Source: Saturnia japonica (lineage: Eukaryota; Arthropoda; Insecta; Lepidoptera; Saturniidae). From it: a stretch of DNA of 64,000 nt. Below the pieces are notes generated by a model. The model was not told the DNA's origin. It did not search any database and was given only the letters and a program-made list of their open reading frames with translations. Position numbers and translations under genes: made by a program. The DNA lies in contig CM065312.1 in the NCBI GenBank assembly GCA_033032175.1, forward strand, positions 3,844,001-3,908,000, given 5' to 3'. Shown here piece by piece: positions 56,282-64,000 of the stretch (positions are counted from its first letter, which is position 1; each line of letters opens with the position of its first letter).

Positions 56282-56977
56282 TAATTCTCACCTACAATTA
56301 TGGTAAATTATATACAATTATCAAGTGAGTGCAATATTGTGTAAGTGAAGAATATAACAATCTCAGCACATCATGGATTGGTTAGAGACAATATATATTA
56401 AATGTATGTTAGAGACAAATGTTCACTAAAAGACACTTATGTGATCATAATTATGTTGGCTTGCAAAAGCTTCAGTAAATTAAAACATGGTGCACCCAAC
56501 TTCACCGAAGCATTAAGATATGTATATCGAAATTTAATAGCATACTCTCATAGCATAACGATTATTTAGTGATTGGAGAATAAGAAATTATTTCCACCAT
56601 ATTACGTTGGCACCTGTATTCTATTGAAAATAACTCAATGTTTTCCTTCGCCGACAGACACGTGTTAAAACATCCCATTGTTCAATAATGTTTATTTAAG
56701 TGACTCTTTGAAGGAAAAACAAAGGTTATAGAATACTTCAACTTAAAAAGATAACTATTGAAGCTCAAAATAGAGACAAAAACAATTTTATTATTTGCAT
56801 TGAAACTGGTTATTTTGAAGTCATTTGTTACAACGGTAAAGATTTTTATTTCCTTGTAGAATTCTGGTTAATATACCAGCTGAAGTAAAAAATCTTAATG
56901 AAACCATAGCTTAGTGGCAGGACATTTTCTTAGCGTATGATTTTAACCATTGTCAAATAAATAAATGACATAATTAA
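56282..56977. other. intergenic sequence, nothing recognised
   Basis: TGTTTTCCTTCGCCGACAGA near 56639 is a scrap of the SINE body seen at 1.9 and 22.8 kb. No gene. Confidence 0.45.
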
Positions 56978-57305
56978 TAAGATTAGCGATCGCCCTAAGG
57001 TCGAAATTCGACCAGTTACTTTTTAATCATAGATTTTTTTTCTGTTTGACATTTGCAGTAACCTAAACAATGAGTATTATCTACATCACGTGAATTCACT
57101 TTTCGTTGAGTGACAATGTCAATATTTTGGAGGTCTAAGTTCAATGGCATTGGTCGGGTTAGGATTCGCAGTATTAATTTATTTTATTTAATATATTAGT
57201 AACAGATATTATAGATAAATTTTAACTTTCTGCACTCCTTCTCCATATAAACTTTAACCATGCCAAATCTCAGTCTTCCGTGCAAGCAATACGCTAAAAA
57301 AGGTA
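56978..57305 (+). repeat. 'GCGATCGCCCTAA' dispersed repeat, full copy
   Basis: TTAGCGATCGCCCTAAGGTC head, CGACCAGTTACTTTTTAATC, TCAATATTTTGGAGGTCTAA, CTTTCTGCACTCCTTCTCCA and CCAAATCTCAGTCTTCCGTG tail. About 330 bp, non-coding. Confidence 0.65.
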
Positions 57306-57834
57306 CCGAAAGCTTTTGCTTCACGTATTTATATATAGATTTGTTCCTAAAATAGCACTAAAATGACACATATGTCACAAGAATATAATCAGCAAACAAT
57401 ATCAAAAAGCTTACCAAAAACAACTTCAGTGTTATTAGTATCTGGTGCTCGCCGTTTCTTAGGTATCACAAGTCAAACCTAACCTAACCCAGCTACAGCT
57501 TCCGTGAATTGATTATTTTGCTCAGGGATTTCATCACATTTCCATTTTTATCATCTTCCTTAGAGACCGTTTTTTTGTAAATATGATCATAAAAATATTT
57601 GTTAGGAATAGATATTATAATTATTAGGGTATATTGGTGAGCCAATAGCCAGCTATAGGAGGCATTTGCCAAGAGGCATAATGAATTAGTTAATCCTCTA
57701 ACATTATAAAAATTATAATTCAAAATAGAAAGGCTATAAAAATATAAATAAATATATATTGGTATAAATAAAATAAGTAAATATATACGAATATAAACTT
57801 TGATGACAGAAAATACTATTGCCATTTTTTAGTA
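57306..57834. other. AT-rich intergenic sequence, nothing recognised
   Basis: A 110-codon minus frame (57493-57825) is Ile/Tyr/Leu-rich, with a composition expected of AT-rich DNA and no motif. I do not support it as a gene. Confidence 0.5.
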
Positions 57835-57960
57835 CCCGCATGTCTAGCTACTACCCTCAACTTGAAAATTGCCAAGTATCTATAGGTGTGTTGTGGTAGC
57901 TGCACTTGAGAGCCAGTCCTCCTACTATGCTTTGGTTACATTGTTACTTAACATCAGGTG
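57835..57960 (-). repeat. dispersed repeat of the 11.9-kb family, reversed
   Basis: CTAGCTACTACCCTCAACTT and TGGTAGCTGCACTTGAGAGC are the reverse of GAGGGTGGTAGCT and CTCAAGTGTAGCT in the copy at 12.5 kb. Confidence 0.5.
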
Positions 57961-60259
57961 AGATTTATTTAGTGGCAAAAGAATTGATTTATACTAATAT
58001 TATAAAGCTGAAGAGTTTGTTTGGTTGGTTGAACACGCTATTCTCAGGAAGTACTGGTTGTAATGGAAAAAATATTTTATTGTTTTATAGCCCATTTATC
58101 GAGCGAGGATATAGGCTATATAACATCACGCTACGACTAACAGGAGCGGAGCATCAATGAAAAATGTTGCAAAAACGGGGAAAATTAATTCCTTTTTAAA
58201 ATGGTTAAAGTTACGCAACAATGACGTGTAACGGAATTTGTTTCTCTTAAAAAGTTTTAAAAAAAGTCTGGGATAGCATATGGCTATATTTTAAGGTTGA
58301 CACAATATAACCTTTTTGTGGTAATAAAATTTGTTCTAAAATAATGCATTATTTGCGAAGGTTTTATTATAAACATGGTATTAATTCTTATCAAAATAAA
58401 TACATTATTCATCACAAGTATGTATTTAATTTTGGACAAAATTACCATTACTTAACAGAAAGTTATTACACGAAGTTGCGGGCGGTTGCTAATTGAAAAT
58501 AAAGTCATAAATGCGCCAAAAGATAATTGAAATAAAAGTGTTATTGAAATTTTCTAACATTCAAATATCTTTGACGTCATAACACTGAACCCGAACCAGC
58601 AGAAAGTTTCATGCAAAATCTACCGAAGACCAGATGAATATATTCAGTTACGCTCCGTTTGTCGGCTCCTAATAAAACTTTCTCGCGTAAATCCTACGCT
58701 CCATTGAACGGAACATACTATCATCCCTAGATAGAAATGTTTTCGTACACGCAAATAGTATGTCAAGTGACGTAATGCTTAGATGGCTTAAGGGACCGAA
58801 ATGCGGGATATACACTCTTCGGGAGAGTTGGAATTTGTGTACATTGTTAAAAAGATATGTATCTAATCTCATTGTTTGTACAATACTACAGTAGTCTAAC
58901 ATAGAATATAATTCCTGCCGTGTTTTAAAAGTTTTGAATTGTTATTAGTATTTAAATTGTATAGATATTAGGGTTTTGGTGAAATCTTGATCTGTTATCT
59001 GTTATTTTAATTCAAAAGCTATATTATTTAACCCTATAAAATATAACTAAGCCGCGGAAAACGCACCCTTGTAACGGTAACGGTGTAGTAACGGTAGGCC
59101 GTTGCTCTCACTTCCCGTACTTGCCACATTTTCCACTTTCCATTATTTTAATCATAAAAAACAAATAAGCAATAAAATAAATCAACATGTACACAAGAAA
59201 ACCATTATGTCCATATCATGGTTAATTCGATTAATCAAAATGAAAATTATAAATCCGTTAATATATTCCAGCTTAATCGAATTTCAGTAATGAATTTAAA
59301 GGGATAATAATACACCCATTAGAGCTGTAACATATAAAACACAATACCCATTTTGAATAACAATAAAAATATTTCCGACTTGCACTTTGTTATGGGATTA
59401 AATTCAGGAAAAATTACCCAATTTCGCTATACCGCGAGATTCGTAGCTTCGTTGGGTTATACGTCATTTTTATGTGCGGTTTTGGTAGCTGTAACCAAAT
59501 ATTTGTATTGTCTGTGGACGAGTAACGCACATTTACCGGATTTATGACCCACCTTTTTCTATTAAGGCCTCGTATAAATCGTTTGTATCAAAGATTTTTT
59601 TCCTTGTTACATAAAATATTAGCCCTTTTTTGTTTCCATTTTTAGCTTTTTTGATATTGTCTTCGATTTTATTACAAGTATACAAAGAAACCATATTTGA
59701 AAAGAGTTCTTTAGTTCAATTACCTATTAGTTTAGCATTTTCTAAAAAAGTAGATTTATGAATGTCACGAAATATATATTATTATTATTATTGATCGTTT
59801 TTGTTTGTAATTAATTTATAAAGCTTTAAAAATGGTGCGTTTTAAACATTTTTTTTTTTTTATTTAGACAGCGCTAAGACAAATATTAAATATAAAACCG
59901 TCCAAAATGAAAATGATTGTAAGAAACAAATAAAAAATAACAATGCCTTAGACCTTTTCATCTTTGAAAGATCATTTAAGTAGCATCGTGGCCGAAGACC
60001 GAAACGGAAGAGGATTCCTCGACCTCATTTATGACAAATGTATGCACTCCCGGATGCACGGGGTTTTGAAGCCCTCTCGTGACGCCTCATGCGTTTTTAT
60101 TTTAATAGTTGAAACCGGGCATCGCGTTGTCATTCTTTGATTGATCTTCATAAATCAAGCTTCAAATGCAACCATATCATGTTAATCACAATCTTTAAAA
60201 CGGAGCATGAGCCGCTCAACAGACCACTTTACATCTGAAACCTCTCCAAGTGACATTTA
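57961..60259. other. AT-rich intergenic sequence, little recognised
   Basis: 59983-60066 has a short GC-richer open stretch, discussed as a finding. Nothing else is supported. Confidence 0.45.
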
Positions 60260-60264
60260 CCTTA

Positions 60265-60375
60265 GCAAATGAGTCTGCTCCATTCAATGCCACGATTGCT
60301 CAATTTACAGCGATTACCAACTCCGCGTCAAACGACATGAGTTCAAATCCCTGCAATGATCCTGAGATTTCGGTG
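60265..60375 (+). mobile_element. tRNA-like SINE remnant
   Basis: An A-box-like TTGCTCAATTTACAGCG (about 60296) and a B box GTTCAAATCC (60341-60350) at tRNA spacing, without a recognisable acceptor stem. Confidence 0.4.
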
Positions 60376-60424
60376 AAAGAAAACATCGTGATAAAACAAT
60401 AGCATAGAGTTAGGGTTTTTCTAA

Positions 60425-60600
60425 TGCCCGCCTGGCTAGCTACTATCCTCAAGTTGAAAAGCATTGTCATCAATAACCAAAAGTTGTGTTCCGGTAGCTA
60501 CACATGAAAGCCAGCCTTCCACTAGGCTTAGTATGCTACCACCAACTTGGGTCGTATCGTCACTTTAGACCAGGGAGATAGTGACCTAAGTCTATAAAAA
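60425..60600 (-). repeat. dispersed repeat of the 11.9-kb family, reversed
   Basis: CTAGCTACTATCCTCAAGTT, GTTGTGTTCCGGTAGCTACA and GCCAGCCTTCCACTAGGCTT are the reverse of the blocks at 12.5-12.7 kb. Confidence 0.55.
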
Positions 60601-62943
60601 AAAAAAAAGTTTTAATTTGTAAAATGATTTTTCAAAACAAGCTTAAATCAAACAGGCTATCATAATTAAATGCGCACCCTAAATTTTGTATCTGTGCTGA
60701 TGGTCGTCGAAAAATTTCTTAGTCAATAGCCAAGACTAGGTGCTGGCTATGGTGCATTTTAAAACGAGCAATCAAAATTAAATGTGTCTAATTTCGTGTC
60801 ATTTTGTGTCTAAGCTGTAGACCGTTAAAAAGTTTTTATCACCTGGAGCCAATCCTAGATGTTTATTCAGGTTCATAAAAATGCATTCGAAACTGAACGA
60901 ACATGTAAAAATTCAACTCCGTAGGACAAGAGGAAGTGGTTCTAATTCAGCTTGCAAGATTTGACCAAAATAAACTAACTAACAAACAAACAGTGTAAGT
61001 TAATTAAAAGCTTGTAATAAAAACCAGACAGATGTAAAATGAAAAATCTTATCTATTAAAAATTACAATTGGAGCTAACTGATATTGTATATGTGGTAAC
61101 TATATAAGCGATTTTTTAAAGCATTTAATTTATTTAACACCTTTTTATTACTAAGCTACTAGTTGATTTAGTAAAACTCTAGTAATTCTTAGCCCGCACA
61201 AGACCTACAAAATGAAGTAACTTTAGTGAGCTTAACACTTTTACGCTGAGTATACATATTAAGAAAAATAGTTTCGCTTCGTATTAGCGTAAGCCTGCAA
61301 TAGGATTAGTAAAAATCCAGAGAAACTTGAAAACCAGTTTATACAAAGACCCTGAGATTATGTTCGTTTGAAAAATTTAAATATTAATTGTAGTAAGTAC
61401 ATAAAAACTTATAATTACAAGTTTCACGTTCACTCTGTAAAAAAACCTTCTCATTGTTCAGTTCATTGATGGATTACGTACAGATTAAAACGTTTATAAT
61501 CGAACCAAAAATCTTATAGAAGAAGAAGTTAAATTCGAGCAATGTAAGATTAAAATGTAACGAATGTAAGTATAATGCTTTTTTTATATTTTAATTAAAT
61601 TATTCCTCGAAATTTAAACCGGGTGTACAAGGTATTTCCTTGGAATATTAATTATTATTTTCTCGAGCTGGTAAAACGGGCAAGGGAATGTTTACGACAT
61701 TTCCCAAGAACAACATAAAATAAATATTACACGTAACCTTTTAATTGAAAAGTTAAAGGTAACAACCCTTGGAATACTCGAAATTTATGTCATAAAAGAG
61801 GTTAATAATTGTAAGCATTTATTAAATACGTATTTATAGTACCTATTCGTTAAAAAAAATTTTTTATTATTATCAAGTGAATAAATAAAATAAAAGGGAA
61901 GTACTTATTTATTGACGGACAATAACTATATCTAACATTCTTAAGCCTAACTTGAATCTAGCTAGATAAAAACTAATAATATCTTAAAACTACAATATTA
62001 TATACATTATGACGAAATTAAAACAATATTCCTATAAAAGTTCTACTTTTTCAATATGCAATATTTGCCAAAGGAGACCAGGCCTGTAAATAGCGTTAAC
62101 TAGTAAAGCTAAAATCTAATTTTGGATTAGTGATCCAAGATCCTGCAGTGTGCACGACAAGCATAATTATCTCCCCGATATATGCCAATGAACATACCTA
62201 CACAATAATTTTATTTAGACTAGATACAACAAATTCACAATGTATTATTATGTCTTATCTGCTAAGGTCCATGTCTTTATTTTCTTCTCTTAAAATCATG
62301 GGAGCTTAAACTATATAATTTTATACTATTAACTCCATCTAGTTACGCGAATAAACAACACTACATATACACTTCTGTTTACGGTAGAGGTCTACCTATG
62401 CAGGAGTGCCAAATTTAAACGGAGATTTTTTTCCGAAATAGATATAACGTATTAGGTTTAGGCTACTTTTAATTTAGAAAAAAATTTGGGCTTCACGCAA
62501 ATCAAAATCAATTCGGAAAACGACGTTTTTGGGGTGCTTAAATGCTACTACTGGGTGTTACTGAGACGCTGTATTATATAACCATAAGAGATATTTTAAA
62601 TTAATGTAGGATATAACTGTAGATCTTACAAAGATTTACAAAAAAGTCAGCGAGAGCATATGTCTATGCTCTAAGAACAATCCATAATAAGCATTTTTGC
62701 CTTTAAACTAACCTGGAAATTCGCGCGTGTGCCCGATCGACAGCATTGTGTAGACCACGCGAGCGCAGCCGCGGCTAAATCCAGTGAATAAATATAGCAA
62801 AACAGTAACTGATGTGTTTTGCAGGAACAAGCAGATCTCAGTCTGAACCGTTGATACCAGTGCACCACTGGTATTCTCACATGACTCCCTAAACCGAAGT
62901 TACAGACACCGATAAAAATAAATACACAGTTAAAGAAAAACAA
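60601..62943. other. AT-rich intergenic sequence, nothing recognised
   Basis: 62700-62900 is GC-richer, but its 90-codon minus frame (62671-62943) shows no motif I know. No RNA or repeat call. Confidence 0.5.
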
Positions 62944-63355
62944 TTATATACAATATGTATTAAAAACCCCGTCGGATCCGTGAAGGTGTTATTAGGTATC
63001 GTGAATATATTCTGTTTATGTTATCTATCTCAGATTATAAGAAAAAAACCCCTAATAAAATGTTAAAAAAATAGATAAATGAGGAGACTTACATGGCAAT
63101 ACAGGCGGTGCGGCGTAGGGTACCGCCATACGATCAAACGTACCGCTGCGCCGCGCCGCGCCGGGGCTGGCGACGGTGTTATCACGTTTTAAAAATTTGC
63201 TAAATTTTAGGGAAACTAAAACTAAATATGTTAATTTGAAATCGCAATAACATTTTTATTTTCATAATAAATAATTTTTATTTTTTTTGGTAATGTCATT
63301 GGGGTACCTATATAATATACCCTTTTCGGATTCGACGGAGTTTTTATACATATTG
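62944..63355 (+). repeat. third copy of the 'GTATTAAAAACCCCGTC' segment, with GC-rich insert
   Basis: GTATTAAAAACCCCGTCGGA to GAGGAGACTTACAT, then CAATAACATTTTTATTTTCA to CTTTTCGGATTCGACGG, match 34845-35100 in copy 2 of the 3-kb repeat. Between them about 130 bp (63101-63235) are foreign and GC-rich, including GCGCCGCGCCGCGCCGGGGC. Confidence 0.65.
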
Positions 63356-64000
63356 TATAATAGTTGCACTTTTTATCAAAATATTAAATAAATACTAAAC
63401 GGTACAAGAAACTGCAATACAGTAGCTATTTACATATGAAAAACAGTAAGGAAAAACTATATGTCGGCTGAATGCATTCATCGCTCGCACCAAAGTTCGG
63501 TGAAGCTGTAGAGACTTTAGTCAGTGCGAAAAAAAAATATAGAAAAACAAATATTAAAGCCGTATGTTTGATAAATACAATCTTATATGTTTAGTTTTGT
63601 AATCAAAAAGCCGCATACAAAATTGACCCTTAATTTTTTTTCTGCATAAGAAATTATCCTGATTTCTTGGAGTGCAGTAATTAACAATGATATTATTAAC
63701 AAACTATACTCCGAAACAAATTCCGAAATATTAATTAGGAGCGAGTCAACTTCTAAAACAGAATCTAACAATTTGTTAATAATGTAAGAATCATACGAAG
63801 TTATAATTGCCTAACTTTGATAACTTGCTTGGGCGGCGAGGCATTACCTAATAATAGAGGTTTCGTTCACAGTTATATACCTAATTCTGAACAAGCAATT
63901 ACAATTTTAAATTAAATAATTTCCATATTCATAGAAAAAGTTTACCTAAACATCAGTTCTACTGGAAGCAACATAGATTATTTTTTAAACGTTTATAGGT
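63356..64000. other. AT-rich end of window with one short retroposon tail
   Basis: 63481-63538 is a ~58-bp jockey-type tail (GTTCGGTGAAGCTGTAGAGA, TTAGTCAGTGCG, then A9) that has lost the middle of the motif. The rest shows nothing. Confidence 0.55.

Noticed and set aside
57493..57825. 110-codon minus-strand frame that looks membrane-like
   Set aside because: The Ile/Leu/Tyr richness follows from AT-rich DNA; no start context or homologue was recognised.
58669..58902. 77-codon minus-strand frame in a slightly GC-richer region
   Set aside because: No motif or splice context that I can support.
62671..62943. 90-codon minus-strand Cys-rich frame
   Set aside because: No recognisable domain; Cys residues are scattered and the region borders a repeat.
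1..64000. CRISPR-like regular repeats or a prokaryotic defence island
   Set aside because: Introns, poly(A)-tailed retroposons and SINEs show eukaryotic DNA; no short direct repeats with regular unique spacers were seen.

Overview
The window reads as AT-rich, intron-bearing nuclear DNA of an insect, most likely a moth or butterfly. The evidence is one multi-exon host gene with GT/AG introns, a BEL/Pao element, jockey-like and RTE-like retroposons, tRNA-derived SINEs, a Helitron scrap, a mariner, and many short repeat families of a style I associate with Lepidoptera. The species is not determinable by eye. There is no prokaryotic signal, CRISPR array or operon.

0-10 kb: the only host gene I can support. 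It is the 3' part of a HAD-superfamily phosphatase (4-nitrophenylphosphatase / phosphoglycolate phosphatase / chronophin-like) on the + strand, with five coding exons at 408-566, 1616-1750, 2729-2933, 4656-4800 and 9407-9557. The exon with the DxDG nucleophile lies upstream of the window. The 4.6-kb last intron is swollen by mobile DNA: a long-TIR element, a LINE with a second LINE nested in it, a Helitron helicase scrap and a reversed LINE tail.

10-26 kb: no host gene found. It holds a tRNA-derived SINE with target-site duplication, a ~120-bp-period degenerate tandem repeat, LINE tails, a double insertion of a very short jockey-type tail at 11.53-11.74 kb, a 1.15-kb jockey-type 3' end with a 58-nt poly(A) at 17.75-18.90 kb, MITE-like elements at 23.2 and 24.4 kb, and long AT-rich stretches where I see nothing.

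26-36 kb: the most structured region. Two ~3-kb direct copies of one composite repeat (26477-29425 and 32776-35840) flank a reversed, 3'-truncated BEL/Pao retrotransposon (29426-32775) that keeps its 5' LTR, a tRNA-Tyr-type primer-binding site, gag, protease and the first part of RT. The right edge of the BEL element sits exactly where homology between the copies begins. The layout is what a join of an empty haplotype to a BEL-carrying haplotype would give, either as a real unequal exchange or as an assembly false duplication.

36-64 kb: an RTE-like 3' end inserted in a dispersed repeat with a 10-bp TSD; a young jockey-clade element with an intact 894-codon endonuclease/RT gene (46277-48961), a UAAUG stop/start overlap with its ORF1 remnant and a 12-14-bp TSD inside a MITE; a decayed DD34D mariner with both TIRs (55119-56281); and further SINE, LINE and MITE debris. 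No host exon was recognised after 9.56 kb. I see no genuinely new biological system. The most useful observations are structural: the BEL-centred duplication, the dated nested insertions, and several palindromic or TIR families that may be undescribed.
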